23,973 nucleotides of DNA from Holdemanella sp. MSK.7.32 (GTDB lineage Bacteria; Bacillota_I; Bacilli_A; Erysipelotrichales; Erysipelotrichaceae), in contig NZ_JANFYN010000037.1 of NCBI RefSeq assembly GCF_024460475.1, positions 1-23,973 of the forward strand, written 5' to 3'. The position numbers and the translations under genes are program-made. The notes under the pieces are model-generated. The model was not told where the DNA came from and searched no databases. It saw only the letters and a program-made list of their open reading frames with translations. The number at the start of each line of letters is the position of its first letter. Within the stretch, counting starts at the first letter, position 1. Below, piece after piece: positions 16,501-23,921 of this stretch.

Positions 16501-18797
16501 ATAAATGTCCAATATGTGGAAAAATTAGACCTGTAACTCTTTGGGGAAAATGCGGATCATGCGGTGAAGGGACTCCAACAAAAATGGGTGATAAAGATTT
16601 TGAAACTTTAGATTTTTGGAGAAAACCTATTTTAAACACATTATCTAATAGCGAATATGATTCAATGGTTAGAATAAATACTGAAGAGCATACAGCCCAA
16701 CTTTCCCATAAAGACCAAAAAATGAATACTTGGTCAACAACTGAAGAGTATGAAATGAGATTCCAAAATATTGATATAGAGCAAAAGGGACCTGTAGATA
16801 TATTAAGTTGTACAACTACAATGGAAGTTGGAATTGACATTGGCTCTTTAACAGCAGTAGGACTAAGAAATATACCCCCAATGAGAGAAAATTATCAACA
16901 AAGAGCTGGTAGAGCTGGAAGACGAAGTTCAGCAATATCAACAATTGTTACATACACAGATAATGGGCCTCATGATAGTTATTACTTTTATCATCCAGAA
17001 AAAATTATTTCTGGAGAACCTAGTTCACCTGGAATAGATATAAAAAACGATAAACTAATTATTAGGCACATTTCAGTATGCGTATTAACTAATTATCTAT
17101 TAATTAACGGTACAGATGCTAACGAACTTGGTATTATCACATTTATAAATGATTATTTAAATAATTTCATAGTTTATTTAAATAAATGGAATCCAACTTC
17201 ATCAGAAATAGATATTTTAATTCCTAAAGAAAAGCAATGCTTTATAGAAGAATATAAATCACAATTAGAACAACAACTAACAGATCTCAAAAATAAAGTA
17301 AATTCTTTTAAAGAAAACTATTACAAAGAGAATGATTATGGAAATAAAGAAGAAAAAAATACTTTAGACATTCTTCTGGAAGAAGGTATTTTCCCAACTT
17401 ATTCATTTCCTAGAAATGTGGTTGGATTTCAAATAGAAGGAGAATATGGTAAAAAACTTGTTCAACAACCCGATCGTTCTTTAGATATAGCTATCAGTGA
17501 ATATGCTCCAGGAAAAGTCCTCGTTGTTAACAAGAAAACATATAAATCAGGAGGAATATATTCATTCCATTCTAAATTCAGCTCTGAATACGCTGATAAT
17601 CCAGCTAGGCCATACTTTAACAGCAAAGACTATTACAAACCAATATATTATTGTGCAAATAAATCATGTAATTGGGTATCTACTGAAGAACCACAAAATG
17701 GTGTATGTCCTTTCTGTGGAGAATCAAATATAAAACAGCAAAACCTCCTTAAACCATGGGGATTTGGTCCTGTTAATGGAACAAACATTAACGATGCAGA
17801 AGCAGATGCTGAAATATCATACGCGGAAGATCCTTGTTATTCAACACCAATCAAAGATGAAGATATGACTAAATTTCCAAAATACAATTCTTTACGGTAT
17901 GGTAGATTAACCAATCAAACCTTATTGATTATGAATCAAGGTCCAGCTGGTAAAGGATTCACAGTATGTGGTGATTGCGGAGCTGCAGTTCCAGGAGATA
18001 ATCCAAAAGAATTAAACAAAATTAAACAGCCTTACACATATCCTTATGGTAGAGGAAAAGAATGTAAACATTCCGGAAGAGTATACAATACATTTTTAGG
18101 ACATCAATTTTTGACTGATATGGTCTTATTTGAAATAAAGATGGATGAAAGATTAATAAATTGCGATTTGAATGGTTTATGGATAGATAGTGCTGCATTA
18201 TCCTTATCTGAAGCTGTGGCATTGGCTACAACACAATTATTAGATATAGATTTTAATGATATAAAATCTGGATATCGAATTCGTCAGGCACAGAATCAAA
18301 TCTACATTGACATTTACTTATTTGACAGCCTTTCCAGCGGTGCAGGTTATAGTTCTCTATTAACAGATAAAATAGAAGAGTTATTTAATTTAACAAGAGA
18401 TATTTTACATTGCCACAACAATTGTGTAACTGCATGTCATGATTGTTTAGAGCATTATTGGAATCAAAAAATACATAGTAAACTTAATCGACATTTTGCA
18501 TTACAACTATTGGACTGGATGCAAAATAATAAATTAGCCAAAGCTATTGATTTTGATAAACAAGTATTAATGATAAAAGGATTAAAAGAACTTTGCTTTA
18601 CAGATAATAAATTTGAAATTTCAATTTCAAATGATGAAATATTGATAAAGTCAAACAACAAGATTAAAAAATTAGTAATTTATCCAACAATGTGGAATAT
18701 TACAGATGTGAATAATTCAAAAATATACATATCAGAAAGCCTATTAATTAAAGATCTTCCTTCAGTTTATAAGAAAATAACTGATATGATTCTATAA
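13518..18797 (+). CDS. Giant DEAD/DEAH-box helicase with zinc sites and C-terminal MZB/DUF1998 domain (Druantia DruE-like)
   Basis: A 1759-residue SF2 helicase. Key sites are ATGTGSGKT Walker A (112-120), DILITNYSMLEYMLM, DEAH (321-324), motif IV VLLFSDSRQKAAK (about 725), and QQRAGRAGRR motif VI (from 1127). Zinc-type Cys pairs occur at C533/C538 with C561/C563, C673/C676, C997/C1000 with C1012/C1015, and C1379/C1384. The C-terminus carries the MZB signature: SSGAGYSSLL, then C1632, C1636, C1640 and C1643 in CHNNCVTACHDC. A DEAD helicase fused to DUF1998 in a protein of this size is the hallmark of DruE of Druantia anti-phage systems; the shorter DISARM DrmB has DUF1998 without this fusion and MrfA/YprA is less than half the length. 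I choose the ATG at 13518, 6 bases after GGAGGAGG, over the in-frame ATG at 13512. A strong terminator follows. Confidence 0.9.
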   Translation: MEEFSVQSTHEALKNKLLDYITTAYFGKNDDLREMCIDEIKKKGVLWQEPYIEANTAYKSINNGISNSNLPEDVKEILASLVDYKLGVFSSPYQHQIEAIESFYNGNDLLVATGTGSGKTECFMWPMVTKLIREAKNTPKTWSIHGVRAIMLYPMNALVTDQIGRLRKMIGDSKGDFHQLFDKICGEDNRYPTFGMYTGRTPYPGNQTLSKDSDLADTLERDLVNKSPEIQEQLFNLGKFPSKHNLKHYIEELRNGHHVTDFFDAEMITRLEMQKESPDILITNYSMLEYMLMRTVEQNIWKQTKEWLNSSAENKLLFVIDEAHMYKGASGGEVALLIRRFLKKLNIDRSKVQFILTTASMPSDSTETINQFFCDLTATSSAHNLKYITGVKEELDLKNMIEPDPLLLSSFDISTLHKPSPEKLRALRKFAELANLDYKTCSFDNEKDVENWLYNNLSHFGPLLRIMKTCRGNATSFSQLSKEAFPNQSIEIAKQATSVVLAIAPIAKNKNGQVLFPSRLHMLFRGLSGMYACSNPNCTEKHINNNLPIGKIYFGVHDDICKCGGRIYELINDRACGALFYKGYMDENDSEQYIWNKKSIDNESFKEVHFYIIPENINFISRGKNKIQTVWLNSLTGRIETNDNHAGHKHYVNLAYSQEPSKDNPNILTFKSCPKCKKTRLSLTDFSVKGNEPFYNIVSEQLHVQPQTIFDKEQLENNPNGGRKVLLFSDSRQKAAKLAKELTEISDEDALRTAIVISAKILEEWSLKHGKEATMNLLYTVFLQVASENNLRFFYGQTEEKLAKDIKAFIDNKMRQEQRAQRRGKKYELDYDKLRKELFSQTPDLFSKYLLKDLCSNFRSLSDLGLCWVEPLESVFEDKYDELTEDDKVDIDYEDFKNLCISWFTDELTDNFAYDPNITFATRKSISKYPRFGIEADEKLASKYKKILLEHNLSENDIDKIYNIMKSFIVQKNSDTYFLNPELITLKYGVDSTWYKCPICGKIRPVTLWGKCGSCGEGTPTKMGDKDFETLDFWRKPILNTLSNSEYDSMVRINTEEHTAQLSHKDQKMNTWSTTEEYEMRFQNIDIEQKGPVDILSCTTTMEVGIDIGSLTAVGLRNIPPMRENYQQRAGRAGRRSSAISTIVTYTDNGPHDSYYFYHPEKIISGEPSSPGIDIKNDKLIIRHISVCVLTNYLLINGTDANELGIITFINDYLNNFIVYLNKWNPTSSEIDILIPKEKQCFIEEYKSQLEQQLTDLKNKVNSFKENYYKENDYGNKEEKNTLDILLEEGIFPTYSFPRNVVGFQIEGEYGKKLVQQPDRSLDIAISEYAPGKVLVVNKKTYKSGGIYSFHSKFSSEYADNPARPYFNSKDYYKPIYYCANKSCNWVSTEEPQNGVCPFCGESNIKQQNLLKPWGFGPVNGTNINDAEADAEISYAEDPCYSTPIKDEDMTKFPKYNSLRYGRLTNQTLLIMNQGPAGKGFTVCGDCGAAVPGDNPKELNKIKQPYTYPYGRGKECKHSGRVYNTFLGHQFLTDMVLFEIKMDERLINCDLNGLWIDSAALSLSEAVALATTQLLDIDFNDIKSGYRIRQAQNQIYIDIYLFDSLSSGAGYSSLLTDKIEELFNLTRDILHCHNNCVTACHDCLEHYWNQKIHSKLNRHFALQLLDWMQNNKLAKAIDFDKQVLMIKGLKELCFTDNKFEISISNDEILIKSNNKIKKLVIYPTMWNITDVNNSKIYISESLLIKDLPSVYKKITDMIL

Positions 18798-18862
18798 CAT
18801 TTTCACCTTATAAACCTATATTTAATCTTTCTGGGTTGTAATTATTAATTACTAAAAAGCAC

Positions 18863-18902
18863 AAGAGGTTGAACATAAAAATGTTACAACCTCTTTTTAT
18901 TT
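18863..18902 (+). terminator. Terminator of the four-gene operon
   Basis: AAGAGGTTG (18863-18871) pairs with CAACCTCTT (18887-18895), the stem continuing as AACAT/ATGTT with one bulged A, followed by a T-rich tail. It closes the operon 65 bases after the giant helicase stop. Confidence 0.88.
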
Positions 18903-18904
18903 TA

Positions 18905-19111
18905 CGTGTAATTGACGGCTAATTTGGTGTGCTTCTAGCGGTCATATCGGTTTCGAATGACGTTTGAATCGGTGCAACATGACATACAACCGGTGTAATA
19001 GGACCTCCTAGGTGTTCCGCTATCTGAAGTCCAAGAAATACACTACATAAGTCCACATAATCCGTTAAAGAAATCCATCTTTCTTAAATCTTGATACGTT
19101 ATACAAGTCCA
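18905..19111. mobile_element. Probable terminal part of a decayed IS21-type insertion sequence
   Basis: This non-coding stretch lies directly downstream of the istB remnant and contains a partly repeated motif (ATCGGTGCAAC and ACCGGTGTAAT) of the kind seen near IS21-family termini. No intact end is defined and no target duplication was found. Confidence 0.35.
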
Positions 19112-19318
19112 CTAAAAAACACGATCAACTGCGTTTTTTTGGTATTTCATATCTTTTAATTTAGAGTATGTTTCTCTTAATGATTTTCCATGTAATGTAA
19201 ATAAATAAAATGAATTAATTATTCTATCTAATATTGCATCCGCTATAGGCCCACCTTTTAATAATTGATGCCAACCATCCAATGAATATTGACTACTTGT
19301 GTTATACTCTATATGCTC
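19112..19318 (-). pseudogene. istB remnant (IS21-family helper ATPase, C-terminal 68 residues)
   Basis: The minus strand reads SSQYSLDGWHQLL, then GGPIADAILDRI and LHGKSLRETYSK, the characteristic C-terminal block of IstB, the AAA+ helper of IS21 transposition, up to a TAG at 19112-19114. The Walker A and B regions are absent, and upstream the similarity fades within about 10 residues. No istA is present. This is therefore a deleted, inactive relic. It marks an old insertion or rearrangement point between the defence-like operon and the right copy of the 105-bp repeat. Confidence 0.8.
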
Positions 19319-19614
19319 GAAAATTACTATCTGAACACATTTGAGCTAAGATTTCATTTTGATGCTTCATTGTATAAAATCCAAACTCTCAAGACAAAAA
19401 AATCAAAAACACATCCCAAAACTTATTTTAGAAAGAAACTTATATACAAATAGATAACATCATGTTAAACTTAATACGTTGATTAACTCACTAATCAACA
19501 TCTCCGAGGGTTGGCGCCATTTCACATTTATTTAAGCCAACTCTTTTTTGTAAAGAATTCTAAAATCACATTTAATCTTAATGCAGGAACACACAAGTTC
19601 CTGTTTTTTGTTTT
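19319..19614. other. Non-coding rearrangement scrap with stacked hairpins
   Basis: No gene is supportable. It holds GTTGATTA/TAATCAAC (about 19478-19500), a bulged GAGGGTTGGC with GCCAACTC followed by six T (19506-19549), and CAGGAAC (19584-19590) with GTTCCTG (19597-19603) followed by a T tract. The last two look like plus-strand terminators without a gene before them, as expected if 3' ends were left behind by deletions. Confidence 0.55.
19584..19614 (+). terminator. Orphan terminator abutting the right repeat copy
   Basis: A 7-bp perfect stem CAGGAAC/GTTCCTG with a 6-base loop and a long T-rich tail ends exactly where the 105-bp repeat begins. It would insulate the duplicated promoter from upstream reading. 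Confidence 0.7.
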
Positions 19615-19719
19615 AAATTGATTTGAATACAACTTCAAGATATTATATACACAGTATTAGATTGTATTAGAGGTATATATGATAAACAAAACTTTGGACT
19701 ACTATAATAAAAATGCTGA
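19615..19719 (+). repeat. 105-bp direct repeat, right copy
   Basis: Identical to 228-332 except for two substitutions, without indels. It includes the complete promoter (TTGAAT 19623-19628, TATACA 19646-19651), AGAGGT and the methyltransferase start codon at 19679. Similarity stops abruptly at both edges. Confidence 0.95.
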
Positions 19720-19729
19720 GGTTTTATAA
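19679..19729 (+). pseudogene. Truncated methyltransferase start (16 codons)
   Basis: The duplicated promoter and ribosome site lead into MINKTLDYYNKNAEVL and a TAA. The first 14 residues match the intact methyltransferase, then the frame enters unrelated sequence. It cannot encode an enzyme; a functional short peptide is not excluded but there is no evidence for one. Confidence 0.8.
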
Positions 19730-19755
19730 AGCAGTGTAATAGTACAATGGCATTT

Positions 19756-19784
19756 AAAAAGCCCACAGAAAATTTTCTGTGAGC
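19756..19784 (-). terminator. Terminator of the tartrate dehydratase operon
   Basis: The palindrome CACAGAAAATTTTCTGTG, extended by GC pairs and a G-T pair (stem 19761-19784), is followed on the minus strand by TTTTT (19760-19756). It lies 15 bases past the stop of the last gene of the operon. Confidence 0.8.
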
Positions 19785-19798
19785 AGACGAACTCAACT

Positions 19799-21067
19799 CT
19801 ATTCTATTTTTTTCCAATTATTATATACATTCCAACAAACTTGTTGAATGATTTTTGCCTGTTCTTCTGTCACCTTTCCTCCAGGCATTCCAAAAGTATG
19901 AGATACTGGAATTCCCAATCCTTCCGGACTTTCTTCAAACACCTGCGCATACAATAAACAGGCTGCAATATAGTTTCCTATATTATTCTGATGTCCGTAA
20001 TCCCCACCTTCTTCTTTAGATAAATAAGGATTCACCGATAAGCCACATTGTTTTCTAAGTTCCCAATATCCTAAGCATACCGGTAGCACTTCTGTATCCT
20101 TTCCCAGCATTTCCGCCATTTTCAAATACCACTCAGCATTTGTTTGTGCCATATCTTCAGTGGTCATGGTAAGTATATAATTATCTCCGTCTCTATTATA
20201 CACATCTCCAGGCATCCCCGATTTCCATGGTTTGATATGCATATCTTGAAGATAGCCATACTGATATGCATGTGGCGCCCAGAGAATCATTCTCCCCGCC
20301 TTGCCACGTATTTTATCATGTAATATTTTTGCTCCCTGCAACATTCCTGATCGCTGTTTATAATCTTTCGCACCAATCTGACCACTATAAGTTTCCACGG
20401 CCTCATTACTATTTCCGGCTACAACAAAATAATCATAATATTCATTACTTTCAATTAGTTTCTCACACTGCCTAACCCTTTCTTCACACCCTTCCACAAG
20501 GCCTGCATAATGAGCAATTCCTGTTCCTGACCAATAGCTATAAGCTACTCTTGCATTCCATCCACCCATTTTTGCCAGTTCCCTGAAATAATAATAAGAG
20601 CTATCCCACAATCCGGTAAAACTATGCCCACAAAACGCCATTTTAGGACCTCTAGCTATAAAACAAATTTTTACCTGTAAAGGACCCTCTTCACTCTGAA
20701 AAACAAGTTCTCTTTCCCATTTTTCGTCTGAATCTGCATCCGGCCATACCAATGCATCATGAGGTTCTCCATCAAAAATACCAGTGTCCTTATGAAAGAA
20801 TTTTGTATTTATATTTCTCGGCTTTCCTTCAAAATAAGCAACAGGATGAAATTCACTACGCTTCTTATTCAAATCAGTTTCTTCTTTATTTTCTATCCAT
20901 TCACAATGGGCGGCAATCGCATTAATATGGTAGGAATAACTTTTCTGTTCTCTCAGAATCTGTACATCCAGATCATTTAATTCAAATGTATTTGCATTAT
21001 AAATTCCAATTCTCTGCAAACTATGCCATTTCACCTGAATACCATAACGCTTGTTCTTTTCTGTCAT
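19799..21067 (-). CDS. SGNH-hydrolase-like protein (DUF4886-like C-terminal half)
   Basis: A 422-residue soluble protein without signal peptide. The first 140 residues are unassigned and beta-rich. From residue 144 the sequence has the layout of an SGNH/GDSL esterase: GHSF with candidate nucleophile S149, VVAGNSNEA with candidate N219, and GDYGHQN with candidate D356 and H359, followed by NNIGNYIAACLLY, a block typical of DUF4886-type proteins. The family hydrolyses esters or acyl groups; the substrate here is unknown. I start at 21067 (MTEKNK), since a GGAAGGG/TAGGAAA purine stretch precedes it and none precedes the in-frame ATG at 21097. It is the last gene of the dehydratase operon, 89 bases after ttdB. 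It may release an organic acid from a conjugate, but that is inference. Confidence 0.65.
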   Translation of the reverse strand: MTEKNKRYGIQVKWHSLQRIGIYNANTFELNDLDVQILREQKSYSYHINAIAAHCEWIENKEETDLNKKRSEFHPVAYFEGKPRNINTKFFHKDTGIFDGEPHDALVWPDADSDEKWERELVFQSEEGPLQVKICFIARGPKMAFCGHSFTGLWDSSYYYFRELAKMGGWNARVAYSYWSGTGIAHYAGLVEGCEERVRQCEKLIESNEYYDYFVVAGNSNEAVETYSGQIGAKDYKQRSGMLQGAKILHDKIRGKAGRMILWAPHAYQYGYLQDMHIKPWKSGMPGDVYNRDGDNYILTMTTEDMAQTNAEWYLKMAEMLGKDTEVLPVCLGYWELRKQCGLSVNPYLSKEEGGDYGHQNNIGNYIAACLLYAQVFEESPEGLGIPVSHTFGMPGGKVTEEQAKIIQQVCWNVYNNWKKIE

Positions 21068-21156
21068 TTTCCTACCCTTCCTCTTTTCAAACTCCATCCA
21101 ATATTAAGTAATAAATGTTTATAATATCTGTTACTCAATTCACACATTTTATCTGC

Positions 21157-21786
21157 TTATTTGATAAATCCAACCTGCTTACTGATGATCTCAATCTGTT
21201 CATCTTTCTTCTTATTGTATTCTACTTTTTTCTCTTCAAAATAGTTTTTTCCATAAGCATCAATGGACACAATCAAAGGACCGAATTCTTTTACGTGACA
21301 ATGCCATAAAGTCTCTGGCATCCCCAAATCTTTCCACTGTGCTTCCACAATCTCTTCTACCTCGGTGGCTGCCACAACAGCATTTCCTGCTGGGAATACG
21401 CAATGAATTGCACCAAAGTCCTTGCAGGCTCTCTGTGTATTTTCTTTCATACCACCTTTACCAACAATAACCCTGACTCCAGTAGTCTCTACGAATTCAT
21501 ACTCAAATTTTTCCATTCTCATAGAAGTTGTCGGGCCTACTGATACCATTTCATATTGTTCATCTCCAAGTGGACGGATGATTGGTCCTGCATGAAAGAT
21601 TGCCGCATCTTTAACATCTACAGGAATATCTCTTCCTTCCTCTACAACACGGCGATGTGCCACATCACGACAAGTCGTAATATCACCTGTCAAAAATACA
21701 ATGTCACCGATATGAATATCTTTCAGATCCTCTGCAAATATGGGTGTTATCAGAATTTTCTTACCACCTTTTATTTCAACTGCCAT
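21157..21786 (-). CDS. ttdB: L(+)-tartrate/fumarate dehydratase, beta subunit
   Basis: This 209-residue protein is the C-terminal-domain subunit of a class I Fe-S hydro-lyase, which removes water from L-tartrate (to oxaloacetate) or from malate (to fumarate). Family blocks visible are FLTGDITTCRDVAHRR, FHAGPIIRP, SVGPTTSMRM and VGKGGMKENT. The start is supported by GGAAGGAGA 9 bases upstream. It lies 20 bases after the alpha subunit gene, and the two subunits assemble around the [4Fe-4S] cluster of the alpha subunit. Substrate choice between tartrate and fumarate cannot be read from this sequence, but the split alpha/beta genes with these lengths fit TtdAB. Confident at family level, less so for the substrate. 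Confidence 0.85.
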   Translation of the reverse strand: MAVEIKGGKKILITPIFAEDLKDIHIGDIVFLTGDITTCRDVAHRRVVEEGRDIPVDVKDAAIFHAGPIIRPLGDEQYEMVSVGPTTSMRMEKFEYEFVETTGVRVIVGKGGMKENTQRACKDFGAIHCVFPAGNAVVAATEVEEIVEAQWKDLGMPETLWHCHVKEFGPLIVSIDAYGKNYFEEKKVEYNKKKDEQIEIISKQVGFIK

Positions 21787-21806
21787 TGTTAATTTCTCCT
21801 TCCGAA

Positions 21807-22718
21807 TTAATTCTCTTCCTTATATTCAAAACCAGTATGCGTATCTATTGTAAAGTTCAGATCTTTATCAAAAACGATATGTCCTCTTCTGTGGCTCCAA
21901 CATCCCACATTTACAGCAACACCAATTGCTGAGGGATGACGCGCAGTATTCTCGATATTGACACCCATGACAGAATAATTTCCACCCATGCCCTGTGGAC
22001 CAATCCCAATGGCATTGATGCCATCTTCCAACAGTTTCTCCATCTTAGCTACCTTTTCATTATCATTATGAACTCCAATTTGTCTCATCAATGCTTTTTT
22101 AGAATTCAATGCTGCAGTCTCCACTGAAGTGCCTACACCAACACCTACTAGCAATGGTGGACAGGCATTTAATCCATAAGAAGTCATACGATCCAGTACG
22201 AACTTTGTCACACCTTCATATCCTTCTCCCGGCATCAAAACCGTAGCATTACCAGGAAGCGTACATCCGCCACCAGCCATGTAAGTATAGATTTCACACT
22301 GATCTGAGTTTGGAACAATATCCCACCATACCGTAGGGGTTCCTTTTCCAACATTTTTCCCAGTATTGTACTCATCAAATGTCTCAACGGAATTGTGACG
22401 TAGTGGAGTCGCAAACGTAGCCTGTACTACCGCATCTTTTAACAATCCTTCAAGATCATCAATAAAAGGAAATTTTGTACCACATTTTACCCAGAACTGT
22501 AACACCCCAGTGTCCTGACAAGAAGGGCGATCCATTTCCAAAGCCAGTTTCTGGTTACGGAACATGGTATCATAGATAACCTTAGCCATGGGAGTATCTT
22601 CTTTGTCTCTTAGTTCCTGCAATTTTGCAATGACATCATCTGGCAGTTTCTTCGCAGTAAATCCTACAAACTGTGCCATGACATCAGTTAATTTTTTTAC
22701 CTGTGCCTCTTTTGACAT
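21807..22718 (-). CDS. ttdA: L(+)-tartrate/fumarate dehydratase, alpha subunit
   Basis: This 303-residue [4Fe-4S] subunit carries the catalytic cluster of a class I hydro-lyase. Candidate cluster ligands are C67 (PSCQDTG), C186 (NACPPLL) and C273 (VGCWSHRRGH), in the three conserved family positions. GPQGMGGN and RHPSAIGVAVN are also family blocks. The length equals that of E. coli TtdA, and it is separate from the beta subunit, as in TtdAB rather than the fused fumarases. GGAGG lies 9 bases before the ATG. The cluster makes it oxygen-sensitive, in line with an anaerobic host. It is downstream of a dicarboxylate-type transporter gene. An anaerobic two-subunit fumarase is the alternative. Confidence 0.87.
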   Translation of the reverse strand: MSKEAQVKKLTDVMAQFVGFTAKKLPDDVIAKLQELRDKEDTPMAKVIYDTMFRNQKLALEMDRPSCQDTGVLQFWVKCGTKFPFIDDLEGLLKDAVVQATFATPLRHNSVETFDEYNTGKNVGKGTPTVWWDIVPNSDQCEIYTYMAGGGCTLPGNATVLMPGEGYEGVTKFVLDRMTSYGLNACPPLLVGVGVGTSVETAALNSKKALMRQIGVHNDNEKVAKMEKLLEDGINAIGIGPQGMGGNYSVMGVNIENTARHPSAIGVAVNVGCWSHRRGHIVFDKDLNFTIDTHTGFEYKEEN

Positions 22719-22944
22719 ATCTTTTTACCTCCAATATTTTTTATTCATTTATGTTACAGTGTCAGTTTTTCTTATCTCTAAAAATTAATTTCTAAACATA
22801 TAACGCACTTAAAATATACTATCTTGCTTATAATCATCATTGTATATAACTCACTATATTGAAATTATGCGAGATATTCTTGTAAATAATGTGTCATTCC
22901 ATTTCTTTTGCCTCTGAAAAGCACTTGGAAATGCTTTAGATCAA
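22719..22944. promoter_or_regulatory. Spacer between transporter and dehydratase genes
   Basis: No gene is visible. A weak hairpin AAAGCA/TGCTTT (about 22918-22938) follows the transporter stop on the minus strand with only a short T tail. The remainder is AT-rich and may hold a dehydratase promoter, but I found no convincing -35/-10 pair. Confidence 0.35.
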
Positions 22945-23880
22945 CTAAATCAATCCAAACGCTTTTAATATCGTTAACCAGAATGTAATACTAAAAGCAC
23001 TCAGTAGTGTTGTAAGCATCACAACACTCGATGTCAAAACACCTTTATGCCCCATACTTTTAGCCATTACAAAAGCCGATACCGTTGTACTTGATCCACA
23101 CATTATCAATATGGCAACTATGGCTTGATTTCTGAATCCTAATAGAGCTCCTATTGGTAAGAAGATGGCACAAAAACCAATTAATTTCATAAACGTGCAG
23201 AATAAAGATGGTTTTAATTCCCCTTTTGCCTGATTGAAATCAAAAGTGGCCCCCATAGCCATTAAACCAAGTGGTGTTGCCGTACTTGCGATCATAGAAA
23301 TCGTTTTATTGATGACTTGTGGTAATTTAAATGGTAATAAACTAACAAGTACACCTACCACAATACCTAGAATTAGTGGATTCTTTAAAATTCCAATGAA
23401 TGTTTTCTTATAATCAACCTTTGATTGTTCCGCTTTAAAAAAAGATAGAATTACAACTGAAACCACATTATACACAAATACCACACTCATCAACATTAAA
23501 GGAGCTACCCCTACGTCGAGATAAATATTCGATGTTAATGCAAGTCCTAACAGAGCTGCACTACTTCTATAACAAGCTTGAATAAATTCACCTTGAATCG
23601 CTTTATCTTTTAATCGCAATGAAAATAATATAGATAATATAATACTAATCGATGTAGCTACAACACAAAATACGACAAATTTTGTATCCCAAAGAGTTTT
23701 AAAATCTGACTGTGATAAATCAACAAACAACAATAGTGGCAATGACACTTTAAAGACAAATGAATTTAATTTCGATGCCAGTACGTCATCCAACACATTG
23801 ATTTTATTTAAGAAATAACCAACAACCATCAATAGAAAGATGGGAATTGTTGCATTTAAACTAAATATTAAATTTTCCAT
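22945..23880 (-). CDS. AEC-family transporter (probable malate/dicarboxylate permease)
   Basis: A 311-residue integral membrane protein of the auxin efflux carrier (AEC) family, with about ten hydrophobic segments in two halves. The first half includes IPIFLLMVVGYFLNK and FKVSLPLLLF; the second includes NPLILGIVVGVLVSLL, ATPLGLMAMGA and ILIMCGSSTTVSAFVMA, the paired broken-helix regions of the family. In lactic and gut Bacillota, members beside malic or malolactic enzymes (MleP type) import malate. Here a malic-enzyme-like gene ends 42 bases upstream and tartrate dehydratase genes follow, so malate, tartrate or a related dicarboxylate is the likely substrate. AAGGAG precedes the ATG. The exact substrate is not determinable. 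Confidence 0.85.
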   Translation of the reverse strand: MENLIFSLNATIPIFLLMVVGYFLNKINVLDDVLASKLNSFVFKVSLPLLLFVDLSQSDFKTLWDTKFVVFCVVATSISIILSILFSLRLKDKAIQGEFIQACYRSSAALLGLALTSNIYLDVGVAPLMLMSVVFVYNVVSVVILSFFKAEQSKVDYKKTFIGILKNPLILGIVVGVLVSLLPFKLPQVINKTISMIASTATPLGLMAMGATFDFNQAKGELKPSLFCTFMKLIGFCAIFLPIGALLGFRNQAIVAILIMCGSSTTVSAFVMAKSMGHKGVLTSSVVMLTTLLSAFSITFWLTILKAFGLI

Positions 23881-23921
23881 AAAACTCCTTAAAATTTAAT
23901 ATTTTAAAATCCCTTTCTACT

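Noticed and set aside
16400..16840. Antisense frame of 146 codons inside the giant helicase gene
   Set aside because: It is a shadow of a long AT-rich gene; no ribosome site, low-complexity hydrophobic composition, and the sense frame has clear zinc-site motifs.
8771..18797. Calling the operon DISARM
   Set aside because: DISARM has DUF1998 (DrmB) on a separate protein from its helicase and usually a PLD nuclease (DrmC). Here helicase and DUF1998 are fused and no PLD motif (HxKxxxxD) is seen.
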